The notes under the pieces are model-generated. The model was not told the DNA's origin. It saw only the letters and a program-made list of their open reading frames with translations, and did not search any database. DNA of 31,192 bases from JAAZBV01 sp964460435. GTDB taxonomy: Bacteria > Desulfobacterota > DSM-4660 > Desulfatiglandales > HGW-15. Where the stretch lies: positions 1-31,192 of the forward strand of contig CAYWRH010000033.1 in the NCBI GenBank assembly GCA_964460435.1. Reading direction: 5' to 3'. Shown one piece after another: positions 14,657 to 23,298 of the stretch. Each line of letters begins with the position of its first letter. Position 1 is the first letter of the stretch. The translations under genes and the position numbers were made by a program.

Positions 14657-15981
14657 GGCACAGGCACCTGTTCCCTTGCTGGCCCGCCCTTGAAGCGGTA
14701 TCCATTAAACCCAATCATTCCACCCGGGTCAGGATAACGGTATTGGCCACCCTTGTAATTGGTAAGGAGCAGGTCATCACCATCCCTTCCTGTAATATAG
14801 TCAGGAAGAAGCGGTATTTTGCCTCCACCGCCAGGGGCGTCTATAACATAGGTCGGGATCGCATAACCGGTTGTATGCCCCCTGAGCCCGTTAATGATCT
14901 CAAGCCCCTTTTCCACGGATGTGCGCACATGACCTGAACCGGGTATAGGATCGCACTGGTAAAGATAATATGGCTTTACCCTGATCTTTAAAAGGCCATG
15001 AACAAGCGATTTGATGGTCTCCACATTATCATTAATGCCGGAAAGCAGAACTGTCTGGCTTCCCAGGGGGATACCCGCATCTGCAAGCCTCTCGCAGGCC
15101 TGTGCTGTCTCCGGTGTCAGCTCCTCAGGGTGTGTAAAATGGATGCTCATCCATAGAGGGTGGTATTTCTTGAGCATCCTAGTTAATGATGGCGTAATTC
15201 TCTGTGGCAGGACAACAGGCACCTTTGTGCCGATCCTGATCATCTCCACATGATCGATCTTTCTTAAGCTAGAAAGAAGCCATTCAAGTGATTCGTCTGA
15301 AAGGGTGAGAGGATCTCCTCCTGAGAGGAGGACATCTCTTATAGATTTATTCCCGCTGATATAGTTAATAGCCTTTTCCCACCTGCTTTTATCAGAGACA
15401 GGAGACTGGCTCATACCCACCATGCGCGAGCGTGTGCAGTACCTGCAGTAACTTGAGCAGAAGTCAGTCACAAGAAAGAGCACCCTGTCAGGATACCTGT
15501 GAACAAGACCGTGCACAGGGCTGTCAGAATCTTCGTGAAGGGGGTCTTCATCCTCGCCATAAGAGAGGATAGACTCTGCCGTTACCGGGACCACAGCCTT
15601 TCTGATGGGGTGATCAGGGTTATCCCTGTCAATAAGGCTTGCATAATATGGGGTAATGTTAAGCGGCAAACCGCTCGCGGATAGACCAATGGCCTTTATC
15701 TCATCATCACTAAGATTAATGATCTGCTTCAGGCTCTCAAGATCACGGATCCTGTTCCTGAGCTGCCACTGCCAGTTATTCCATTCAACAGATGCGACCT
15801 CGGGAAAATATTTTTTTCTGAATAATACTGTTTTCTGGCCTGTTTTAAATTTTGGAGAACTATAAACACGTCGGAGGGTAGTTACTTTAGCTTTTGAATG
15901 TAATGCCTTTTCAGGTGAAACAGGCATTACGCCAATACTGGGAGGCTCAAAGTCCTCCGTGATAACTGTATCAAATTTCAT
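14653..15981 (-). CDS. KamA-family radical SAM aminomutase, probable lysine 2,3-aminomutase
   Basis: A 442-residue radical SAM enzyme. The cluster motif CSSYCRYC gives C175, C179 and C182. PLP would bind K388 in DAPGGGGKIP. D344 (in YQCD) and D381 (in IDAPGGGGK) match by position the two aspartates that hold the side-chain amino group of lysine in clostridial lysine 2,3-aminomutase (D293 and D330 there); the glutamate mutases differ at these sites. So L-lysine to L-beta-lysine is the likely reaction. It leads a coupled operon with two ATP-grasp ligases and a GNAT enzyme. GGGAGAG precedes the ATG. It is much longer than EpmB, which makes beta-lysine for EF-P, and no efp is near. Confidence 0.85.
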   Translation of the reverse strand: MKFDTVITEDFEPPSIGVMPVSPEKALHSKAKVTTLRRVYSSPKFKTGQKTVLFRKKYFPEVASVEWNNWQWQLRNRIRDLESLKQIINLSDDEIKAIGLSASGLPLNITPYYASLIDRDNPDHPIRKAVVPVTAESILSYGEDEDPLHEDSDSPVHGLVHRYPDRVLFLVTDFCSSYCRYCTRSRMVGMSQSPVSDKSRWEKAINYISGNKSIRDVLLSGGDPLTLSDESLEWLLSSLRKIDHVEMIRIGTKVPVVLPQRITPSLTRMLKKYHPLWMSIHFTHPEELTPETAQACERLADAGIPLGSQTVLLSGINDNVETIKSLVHGLLKIRVKPYYLYQCDPIPGSGHVRTSVEKGLEIINGLRGHTTGYAIPTYVIDAPGGGGKIPLLPDYITGRDGDDLLLTNYKGGQYRYPDPGGMIGFNGYRFKGGPAREQVPVP

Positions 15982-16144
15982 CTTCTCTCCCTTTTAATTG
16001 GTTTTAATATAAAATAAAAATCTTGTGACACTCATTGCATTCGGCGTGCCAACCAGTATCTTACTGAATTTATTAAGCAAATAAGATCATGGTAAAAAAG
16101 ATAGAACAAAAAATTCCTGTTTTATTTTGTATACATAACATAAC

Positions 16145-16250
16145 AGGGTCTTTAATCCATCTGTTGATATCAAGACCCTTTACTAATACAGGATAGAGTA
16201 TAGCGGAATTAATTGTTCCTCTTTTTTGCAATTAAGAATAAATAATTCCG
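16145..16250. promoter_or_regulatory. Two inverted repeats in the kamA upstream region
   Basis: The 297-nt gap between kamA and the trm112-like gene is AT-rich and has no gene. It holds AGGGTCTT (16145-16152) paired with AAGACCCT (16172-16179), and CGGAATTA (16204-16211) paired with TAATTCCG (16243-16250), with further ATTG/CAAT pairing inside the second. Neither is followed by a T run on the minus strand, so they may be operators or mRNA leader structures rather than terminators. Their role in controlling kamA is a guess. Confidence 0.3.
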
Positions 16251-16280
16251 AAATAGAAAAACGGGTGTATTTTTTAGTGT

Positions 16281-16448
16281 CTAAAAAGGCTTTGCATCAT
16301 CAATAAGCATAACCGGTATGTCATCTTTTATCTCATAGAGGAGCCTGCACCTGTCACATATGAGCATATCCCCCTTGTCATTAAGGTGCACCTCGCCCTT
16401 GCACCTTGGGCAGGCGAGTATCTCCATTAATTCCCTGCTCAGCGCCAT
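16281..16448 (-). CDS. Trm112/YcaR-family small zinc-ribbon protein
   Basis: A 55-residue protein starting MALSRELMEILACPRCKGEV and containing LICDRCRLLYEIKDDIPVML. The two CxxC pairs (C13/C16 and C31/C34) and the closing DIPVML form the Trm112/UPF0434 signature. Bacterial members are small zinc or partner proteins, some activating methyltransferases. A GGAGAA site precedes the ATG. It lies 50 nt beyond lpxK, and in E. coli the homologue ycaR also sits beside lpxK, which supports the call. Confidence 0.9.
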   Translation of the reverse strand: MALSRELMEILACPRCKGEVHLNDKGDMLICDRCRLLYEIKDDIPVMLIDDAKPF

Positions 16449-16498
16449 GTATTATTCTCCTTTTCATTTTCTTTAGATTTTCTGCTTTAATCAACAGC

Positions 16499-17572
16499 CT
16501 AATGTCCAAGCGCCCTGTTGGCCATCTCCTTTATATAGCTGAAAAATAGCTGTTCATCAGGCTTAATAACAAACTTAATGGAAAGAAGCGCAATATTCTT
16601 TTCATCAAACACAATACCCCTAACCCTGGACCAGTCCTTTTCCGTGGTGATAAGCATCTCAGCCCTTATGGCCCTTCTCTCCTCTTCGAGTTTAATGAGA
16701 TCTTCCCTGGTAAAAGGGTAATGATCCCCAAATGCCCTGAATGATAATATTTTTACCCCTAAATCTTCAAGGCCTTTTCTGAATGATTCAGGCCTTGCAA
16801 TACCTGAAAAGGCTATTGCAGTCTTGCCCCTGACAGTGGAAAGTTCATGCTCCTCGCCAGTGCAGGGATAGATAATTTTATCAGGCAGGTGGTCGCCTGA
16901 AAAAAGAGGCTTATTGGCAATATAGGGATTTTTGCAGCAGGGTAAAACGCCTCTGGAACGGGTAAATACAATTATATCAGCCCGCCCCAACCCGGAAAGA
17001 GGCTCCCTTAATGGCCCCCAGGGCAAGAGGTGCCCGTTTCCGAAGGGGCTTTTTGCATCGGCAAGCACTATATCCAGATCACGCTCAATGCGGATATGCT
17101 GGAACCCGTCATCAAGTATAAAAAATTCTGTATCAAACCTCTTTTTTGCCTCCATGCCTGCAAGGTATCTGGAGAGGGATACAACAACAGGCACATCCTT
17201 TAATGACCCTGCAATAAGCCAGGGTTCATCACCTGAAATCTCAGGCCCGACAAGGATACCCTTTCCATCGGAAACAACCTGTACCCCTTTTTTTATCTTA
17301 CCGCCATACCCGCGTGAAAGCACAGCCACCCTGTATCCCTGTGCCTTTGCCCATGCTGCAACCATAATAACAGCGGGCGTCTTTCCTGTGCCACCGCTAG
17401 TTATATTGCCTATGCTTAAGACAAAACCCGGGAGCCTTTTCCCCCTGTTCTTTAGCGCAAGATTCCTCGCCCGTATACCAATTCCATATAGAAATGATAA
17501 AAAGGCAAGGGGAAGAGAATATAGATGAAAACCCTTTGCCTCATGAATCTGTGACCAGTCAGTTCTGCGCAA
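16499..17572 (-). CDS. lpxK: Tetraacyldisaccharide 4'-kinase LpxK
   Basis: LpxK phosphorylates the 4' position of the lipid A disaccharide at the inner membrane. The 357-residue protein has an N-terminal hydrophobic anchor (about 18-35), the P-loop in NITSGGTGKTP (56-66), and further conserved stretches VLSRGYGGK, GDEPWLIA, FFILDDGFQH and the C-terminal AFGDHYPF and LITTEKDWSR. It starts at TTG, behind GAGGG; no ATG or GTG fits the N-terminus better. It follows the sensor kinase gene by 56 nt. Confidence 0.95.
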   Translation of the reverse strand: MRRTDWSQIHEAKGFHLYSLPLAFLSFLYGIGIRARNLALKNRGKRLPGFVLSIGNITSGGTGKTPAVIMVAAWAKAQGYRVAVLSRGYGGKIKKGVQVVSDGKGILVGPEISGDEPWLIAGSLKDVPVVVSLSRYLAGMEAKKRFDTEFFILDDGFQHIRIERDLDIVLADAKSPFGNGHLLPWGPLREPLSGLGRADIIVFTRSRGVLPCCKNPYIANKPLFSGDHLPDKIIYPCTGEEHELSTVRGKTAIAFSGIARPESFRKGLEDLGVKILSFRAFGDHYPFTREDLIKLEEERRAIRAEMLITTEKDWSRVRGIVFDEKNIALLSIKFVIKPDEQLFFSYIKEMANRALGH

Positions 17573-17628
17573 TCTTACCCTCTATAATAGGTATGACACG
17601 GTTTCAGTAGACACATCATATTCCCCTT

Positions 17629-19863
17629 TTACACGCTTACAGGCAGTTCAACTATAAAGCGTGTCCCCTTCGGGTGATTGTCCACCACATCAATAAAGCC
17701 CCTGTGATCCTTAATGATCTGGTTCACAATGGCAAGGCCGAGGCCTGTCCCGTGACTCTTGGTTGAAAAATATGGCTCGAATATCCTCTTTTTGTCCTCA
17801 TCAGGCACCCCCTCGCCATTATCAGCAACCTCTATCCTTGCCACATCAAGCTCTCTATCATATGTCAGGTTTACCTTGACCTCGCCACCCGGGCCTGCTG
17901 CTGTAATCGCATTATCAAGCAGGTTTATCATGACCCTTTTTATCTGCTCATTATCAAAACTGAACACAGGCACAGTGGCTCTATCACTTAATGATACTGT
18001 CACATTATTCTGCGTTTCCTTATAAAGGAGAACCGCCTCCCTGACAGTCCTATTCAAATCTGCTGGTGCAGGGCTGATCGTCGGCATCCTGGCATAGGTG
18101 GAAAATTCGTTTACAAGCCTTTTAAGCACCTCTGTCTCTTTTACAATCATGTCTGTACATTCATTGAGCATCTGCGCATCATCCTTATCAAGCTTGCTCC
18201 CTATGCGCTTTTTTATACGCTGGGCTGAGAGCTGTATAGGCGTAAGGGGATTTTTTACCTCATGCGCTATGCGTCGTGCAACCTGTCGCCATGCGGCCTC
18301 CCTCTGCGCCTTTTCTATCTCGCTGAAATCATCAAATACCGCAACCAGGCCGGAATATCGCCCCTGTTCATCCCTCAACATATTGAGGGAGACTATCAGT
18401 GTGAGGCTTTTATTTTCCGCGGTCACAAGCCTTATCTGGTTCTGCACATAACCCTGTTTCCTGAGCCCCTTGTCTGAAAGAAACTCATTAATCACCCTTA
18501 CCTGTTCCGGGTTCATGACCTCCCTGTAGTTTTTTCCCACAACATCCCTTGCCTGTATTCCCAGCATATTTTCAGCTGATTTATTAACTGTGAGCAGCCT
18601 GCCTTCCATATCTGCGGATATAACCCCTGCGCCTACATTGGTAAGCACGATCTCCATATATCGGCGCCTCTGTTCTATCTCGATGTTGCTCTTTATCAGC
18701 TCCTCGTTTGCAGCCTCGATCTGCTTCTTGCTGTTTTTAAGGTCAAGAGTCATCCTGTTGAATGAGTTGACAAGCACCCCTATCTCATCTGCCGCCTCAA
18801 GGTCTATAAAAAAGTTATAATCACCGGATGCGATCCTTTCAGTCCCTTCAGCAAGCTCCTGTATGGGTATGGTAATGCCCTTTGAGAGATAAAACCCGAA
18901 CCACACGGATATAAAGATAATAAGCAGCGTCACTATGGATAGAAGGATCATGTGTATAGCCTTTACCGGCCTCTTGAGCATCTTTGACTGCTGGTACTCA
19001 TCAAGTCCTGTGGTAACGCTATTTAGCTTATTGGCGATTTTCGCGGGAAGGAATTCATCTATGACAATAAGGCCCACAACCCCCCTGTTGCCTGTGCGTG
19101 AAAAGACCGGGATGATACCGCTTAAGAGGTCACCGTAATCGGATGATTCTTTTAGCCTGGCCTCAGTGGCGGTATTGAAACATCTCTCAAGCTCCTCCTG
19201 ACCGGGACCTGTAAAATTACCCAGATCCAGATTTGTATCCTGGACAGATATCCTCAACTCCAGCTTCTGTGAATAGTATTGTATCCGTGAAAAGCTGTAC
19301 TGGTTAAGCTTGTCATTCACAAATTTCACCAGGTCAGAGTTCTTTGTAACGGGAGTGAGCCCCTCATAGGTTATGATACGGCTGATATTGTTGCCAAAAC
19401 TAAATATCTTTTGATAGATCTTTTCATAATAGTCCTGCCCCAGCTCTATGGAGTTCCTGAGGGACCTTTCTATCGGGATGTTGTACCAGTACTCTATTGA
19501 GCTCGATATAAACTGGGCTGACACGAAAAAGAGGATTATGGTCGGCATCAGGGAGAGCAGTATAAATGCAAGCACAAGCTTGCTCCTGAGCCTTGCCCCC
19601 ATGATGCTCTTTTTTCTCTCAAAGAGGAGCTTTACCAGGTTTCTTACAGTAAGATAAAGGAGGCCAAGCAGGATTATTACATTGATATTGATCAGAAAAA
19701 GGATAAGGGTGCTGTTTGATCCAGGCAGGTCAAGGCCCAGATCAAAGTATTTTATGCCCACATAGTATAGAGGCATTATTACAAGGGTCAGGCAGAGGAT
19801 GACAATCCATTCCCGTCTCTGTCTCTTTCTGTCCTGGCTTGCAGACTCCTGATATTTTTGCAT
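17629..19863 (-). CDS. NtrY-type membrane sensor histidine kinase
   Basis: A 744-residue kinase. Hydrophobic segments lie near 17-41, 51-73 and 92-117, then a periplasmic part, another membrane segment near 302-328, a HAMP linker (about 330-385), a PAS domain (about 405-505), a HisKA domain with phosphorylated H534 in RRIAHEVKNPLTP, and a HATPase domain with DNGEGVPDED and GTGLGLAIVNQIIKDH. Layout and length match NtrY, which senses nitrogen or envelope state and normally signals to an NtrX regulator. No regulator gene is adjacent. It lies between lpxC and lpxK, hinting at control of envelope functions. I take the ATG at 19863 over the TTG just before it. Confidence 0.9.
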   Translation of the reverse strand: MQKYQESASQDRKRQRREWIVILCLTLVIMPLYYVGIKYFDLGLDLPGSNSTLILFLININVIILLGLLYLTVRNLVKLLFERKKSIMGARLRSKLVLAFILLSLMPTIILFFVSAQFISSSIEYWYNIPIERSLRNSIELGQDYYEKIYQKIFSFGNNISRIITYEGLTPVTKNSDLVKFVNDKLNQYSFSRIQYYSQKLELRISVQDTNLDLGNFTGPGQEELERCFNTATEARLKESSDYGDLLSGIIPVFSRTGNRGVVGLIVIDEFLPAKIANKLNSVTTGLDEYQQSKMLKRPVKAIHMILLSIVTLLIIFISVWFGFYLSKGITIPIQELAEGTERIASGDYNFFIDLEAADEIGVLVNSFNRMTLDLKNSKKQIEAANEELIKSNIEIEQRRRYMEIVLTNVGAGVISADMEGRLLTVNKSAENMLGIQARDVVGKNYREVMNPEQVRVINEFLSDKGLRKQGYVQNQIRLVTAENKSLTLIVSLNMLRDEQGRYSGLVAVFDDFSEIEKAQREAAWRQVARRIAHEVKNPLTPIQLSAQRIKKRIGSKLDKDDAQMLNECTDMIVKETEVLKRLVNEFSTYARMPTISPAPADLNRTVREAVLLYKETQNNVTVSLSDRATVPVFSFDNEQIKRVMINLLDNAITAAGPGGEVKVNLTYDRELDVARIEVADNGEGVPDEDKKRIFEPYFSTKSHGTGLGLAIVNQIIKDHRGFIDVVDNHPKGTRFIVELPVSV

Positions 19864-20038
19864 CAAATTAACGCCCCTGTGCGGTAATTAACCCTGAAAT
19901 AGAAAAACCTGCAACACAACCCATTAATGTGCTTCCGGTACTGGATATTACAGGCTGGCTTAACGTGATGCCATGATAGCCAAGGCACTACTGAATTGCA
20001 ATACTATAAAGAATTGCTGGATAAAGCTTGCCAATGCT

Positions 20039-20968
20039 TCACACTGGCAATGGTTCCATAGGCCCGAAGGCCGGTATGGTAAAACCCTCCCTTGCTCCCT
20101 CATTGGGTTCAACAAGAGTTATCCTTTTAAAATATTTTTTATCTGAAGAGAGCTCCTTCAGCATTGTGTGGTTAAGAGAATGACCTGACTTATCAACAAT
20201 AAAGTGTCCGATTATTGGGGCGCCCATCACCGAGATGTCGCCCATAAAGTCAAGTATCTTGTGCCTTACAAACTCATTATTATATCTGAGCCCATCCTGA
20301 TTCAGGACCCTGAAGTCATCTATCACAATGGCGTTATCAAGGGAGCCGCCCTTTGCCAGGCCTGCCTGCCTCAGCTTCTCGATATCCTTTAAAAACCCGA
20401 ATGTGCGCGCCCTGCTGATCTCATCTATAAATCTTCTTCCTGAAAAGGTGAAATCATACTGCTCTTTACTGATAAGTGGGTGGTGGAAATCTATGGCGTA
20501 GGATATCTTCAATTCCCTTGATGGCCTTATTGTTATGGATTTATTGCCTTCCTTTACATGGAGCGCCTTTTTAACAACAATAAATTCCTTGGGTTTTTTC
20601 TGAACCTTTATGCCTGCGCTTTTTAACAAGAAGATAAAGGGGGCAGCGCTTCCATCCATGATCGGGACCTCCGGGCCATCTATCTCGATAATGGCATTGT
20701 CTATGCCGAAGCCGAAAAAGGCGCCCATCAGGTGCTCAATGGTGGATATATGAGCGCCGCTGTTTCCAATTACAGTGCATAAGGTGGTATTAATAACACT
20801 CTCAGATTGTGCCCTTATCTCACATTGCCCTCTGATATCCTTTCTGATAAATCGGATACCGGTATCAATCGGGGCGGGCTTGATGGTCATATGCACCTTT
20901 TCGCCCGAGTGAAGCCCGATCCCTGTACAACTTATCATCTCCTGCAATGTACGTTGCCTGAATCCCAC
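20039..20968 (-). CDS. lpxC: UDP-3-O-acyl-N-acetylglucosamine deacetylase LpxC
   Basis: LpxC performs the committed, zinc-dependent step of lipid A synthesis. Zinc ligands fall at H79 (STIEHLMGA), H236 and D240 (RHKILDFMGD), with catalytic H263 in KSGHSLNH; these are within two residues of the E. coli positions. That agreement, plus GAGGGAG five to six nt upstream, is why I start at the GTG at 20968 and not the GTG at 20983. GLHSGEKV near the N-terminus and IMDGSAAPF are also typical. The protein has 309 residues. The 172 nt between it and the kinase hold nothing I recognise. Confidence 0.96.
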   Translation of the reverse strand: MGFRQRTLQEMISCTGIGLHSGEKVHMTIKPAPIDTGIRFIRKDIRGQCEIRAQSESVINTTLCTVIGNSGAHISTIEHLMGAFFGFGIDNAIIEIDGPEVPIMDGSAAPFIFLLKSAGIKVQKKPKEFIVVKKALHVKEGNKSITIRPSRELKISYAIDFHHPLISKEQYDFTFSGRRFIDEISRARTFGFLKDIEKLRQAGLAKGGSLDNAIVIDDFRVLNQDGLRYNNEFVRHKILDFMGDISVMGAPIIGHFIVDKSGHSLNHTMLKELSSDKKYFKRITLVEPNEGAREGFTIPAFGPMEPLPV

Positions 20969-21197
20969 GACTATCTCCCTCACTAATTGGTCAAAAGGAA
21001 ATCTGCAAAGGGGGTGCCAGATACCGCCACTTTAATATGTTTGCCCTTAACATGCTGAAATCATAATGTTATTTTATGAATTTATTTTATTTGTATTATA
21101 TCTTGCACTATTATGTATAAAACATGTTCCTTTTTTGCAACATTTTATTGTTTTGTTGAAAATAAACAACAATTAAAGATGGCATCTGGAAATTCTC

Positions 21198-21226
21198 TTG
21201 TATCCTTTATTTTATACAGATATGAT
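21198..21226 (+). promoter_or_regulatory. Sigma-70-type promoter of mltA
   Basis: TTGTAT (21198-21203) and TATGAT (21221-21226) are spaced by 17 nt. A start near 21233 would give a 5' leader of about 30 nt to the AGGAG site and ATT codon used by mltA. The rest of the gap between lpxC and mltA is AT-rich with no gene. Confidence 0.65.
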
Positions 21227-21265
21227 AACCTATAACCTTATTGCCTCAGGGAAAGGAGAACAAAT

Positions 21266-22477
21266 ATTTCTGCTATCACGATAATAAACAGAGGCTTATG
21301 GCTGTTAGCCCTCTTGTTCATAATGCTAATAATCGGGTGTTATCCTGCCCTGAAAAGGGAGGCTGCCACCCCTTATGATACACTCGTTCGTGTGCATTAT
21401 TTTTATCCGGATTTCATTGATGATATGGATATTGCCTCTTTTGAGCTGGCCATATCAAATAACCTAAGGTATCTGAAGAGGCTCCCAAAGGAGAGAACCT
21501 TCAGATTCGGAGAAGACCTTTATAGCAGGGATCACATGATAGAGAGCCAGGATACCCTGATCGGGCTTATTAAAAATACAAAAGATCCGGATGAGCTCAG
21601 AGATAGGATAAAGAAACAGTTCTATCTTTACAGGGCTAAAGGCAGGGTAACCAGCAAAAAGGTGCTCTTCACCGGCTATTTTGAACCGGTCTATGATGCC
21701 AGAAAGGCGCCTGATGATGAGTACAAATATCCTGTATACCGCATGCCTGATGACCTTATAAAGATTGACCTCTCTCTTTTCAGGGAAAAATACAGGGGTG
21801 AAACCATTATTGCCAGGATTGAGGGAAAAAAGGTGCTGCCCTATTATTCCAGGATGGAGATAGAGCATGAAAAAAGGCTCAGTGAGAGAGGTCTTGAAAT
21901 AGCATGGCTTAAGGACCCTGTTGATGTTGCATTCCTTCATATACAGGGGTCTGGTCGGCTAAGGCTTGATGACGGAACATTTATCCCTGTGGGTTATGCC
22001 TCATCAAACGGCAGGGGTTACAGAAGCATAGGTAAATACCTTATTGATAAGGGGTATCTTACAAAGGAGGAGACCACCATGCAGAGTATCCGCAGGCTTT
22101 TGACAGAGAGGCCCGAGATAGTAAATGATACCCTTAACTATAATGATTCATACATATTTTTCCGGGTACTAAATGAGGGGCCGCTCGGGAATATAGGTGT
22201 CCCCCTTACTCCCGGCAGGTCAGTTGCTCTTGACTCAAGACTATTTCCAGGGGGCGCACTCTGCTTTATTGTAAGCGAAAAGCCTGCCCTAAACAGCAGT
22301 GGAGAGATAGAGGGGTGGCAAAAATTCTCAAGATTTATGATAAACCAGGATACAGGCGGGGCCATAACAGGCACCGGCAGGGCAGATATCTTCTGGGGAA
22401 GCGGGCCATATGCAGAGCTTGCCGCTGGCAGTATGAAACATGAGGGGGATCTCTATATCCTTGTAAAAAAGAGGTGA
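21266..22477 (+). CDS. mltA: MltA-type lytic murein transglycosylase lipoprotein, probable ATT start
   Basis: MltA-type enzymes cleave peptidoglycan glycan strands to anhydro products at the outer membrane. Family motifs are present: KVLFTGYFEPVY, VAFLHIQGSGRLRLDDG, RVGYAS-like PVGYASSNGRGY, and the C-terminal active-site region NQDTGGAITGTGRADIFWG. From the ATT at 21266 the protein would have 403 residues and a lipoprotein signal NRGLWLLALLFIMLIIGC with C25 modified. AGGAG (21254-21258) lies seven nt before that ATT, and no ATG, GTG or TTG is near. The TTG at 21314 has no ribosome site and would cut the signal peptide in half. A Nudix gene overlaps its end. Confidence 0.88.
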   Translation: MSAITIINRGLWLLALLFIMLIIGCYPALKREAATPYDTLVRVHYFYPDFIDDMDIASFELAISNNLRYLKRLPKERTFRFGEDLYSRDHMIESQDTLIGLIKNTKDPDELRDRIKKQFYLYRAKGRVTSKKVLFTGYFEPVYDARKAPDDEYKYPVYRMPDDLIKIDLSLFREKYRGETIIARIEGKKVLPYYSRMEIEHEKRLSERGLEIAWLKDPVDVAFLHIQGSGRLRLDDGTFIPVGYASSNGRGYRSIGKYLIDKGYLTKEETTMQSIRRLLTERPEIVNDTLNYNDSYIFFRVLNEGPLGNIGVPLTPGRSVALDSRLFPGGALCFIVSEKPALNSSGEIEGWQKFSRFMINQDTGGAITGTGRADIFWGSGPYAELAAGSMKHEGDLYILVKKR

Positions 22478-23073
22478 CAGAAGCGACTAACATGAAGAAG
22501 GATCTGACCGAGCGGATACAAATGGCGCTGAACAGGCGAAGGCCTTTAGAGGTGGCAAATGAAAACGGTGGCCTGATCCACGCAGCGGTTCTTGTTCCCA
22601 TGTTTGAAACAGAAAAAGGCTATGAGGTGGTATTTACCGAGAGAACACACAGGGTGGAGCACCATAAGGGGCAGATATCATTTCCAGGCGGGGCGGTTGA
22701 GGATATGGACAGGGATTATGAGGAGACCGCCCTGCGTGAAACCTATGAAGAGATAGGTGTTTTGCCTGATGATGTAAAGGTGCTGGGCCGGCTGGATGAC
22801 GAACTGACCGTTGCCTCAAATTTTATTGTCCACCCCTTTGTCGGAAAGATACCACACCCGTATGAATTTGTAATAAACCAACATGAGGTGGAAAGGATAA
22901 TTACTGTCCCTGTTGAGCTCTTCTTTTATGAGAATGCCTGCCTGCATCCACGATCAATTGATTTTGATACCTTTACCTATGAAGGCCCTGCATACAGGTA
23001 TGAAGAGATCATTATATGGGGTGCCACTGCAAAAATAATGCATAAATTTATGGGGCTTATAGGCGCAATTTAA
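22474..23073 (+). CDS. CoA pyrophosphatase-type Nudix hydrolase
   Basis: A 199-residue Nudix protein of the NudL/CoA diphosphatase kind. It has the family's UPF0035-type stretch VVFTERTHRVEHHKGQISFP directly before GGAVEDMDRDYEETALRETY and EEIGV, the Nudix box with R-E-x-x-E-E. Such enzymes split CoA and its esters to 3',5'-ADP and phosphopantetheine. The GTG start at 22474 overlaps the mltA stop by four bases (GTGA), implying coupling; an ATG at 22492 is a possible alternative. Substrate choice is inferred from motif only. Confidence 0.88.
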   Translation: MTEATNMKKDLTERIQMALNRRRPLEVANENGGLIHAAVLVPMFETEKGYEVVFTERTHRVEHHKGQISFPGGAVEDMDRDYEETALRETYEEIGVLPDDVKVLGRLDDELTVASNFIVHPFVGKIPHPYEFVINQHEVERIITVPVELFFYENACLHPRSIDFDTFTYEGPAYRYEEIIIWGATAKIMHKFMGLIGAI

Positions 23074-23116
23074 GCTTGCCTGAAAAGCCCTAATAGTATA
23101 TATGTACACCCCTGAT

Positions 23117-23193
23117 CGGGATGTGGCTCAGTCTGGTAGAGCACCGCGTTCGGGACGCGGGGGTCGCTGGTTCAAATCCAGTCATCCCGACCA
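23117..23193 (+). tRNA. tRNA-Pro (anticodon CGG)
   Basis: A full cloverleaf can be drawn. The acceptor stem is CGGGATG with CATCCCG, followed by A and an encoded CCA. The anticodon stem CCGCG/CGCGG encloses TTCGGGA, giving anticodon CGG. The T arm reads CTGGTTCAAATCCAG. The length is 77 nt. Genes on either side are unrelated chromosomal genes with no sign of integration at its 3' end. Confidence 0.95.
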
Positions 23194-23298
23194 TCCTTCG
23201 CATAAAGCTCCGGATGGCAGGCCATACTTAAAAACAACACCCCTTTTACTTTAATAAAATATGGTTAAAATAGCTGTATAACAAAATGAGGGCCTATA

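Noticed and set aside
16932..17528. 198-codon open frame on the + strand within lpxK
   Set aside because: It is the antisense shadow of a well-conserved gene, with no ribosome site or recognisable protein pattern.
23117..23193. tRNA-Pro as an integration site for an island
   Set aside because: No repeat of the tRNA 3' end is seen nearby, and housekeeping-type genes flank it on both sides.
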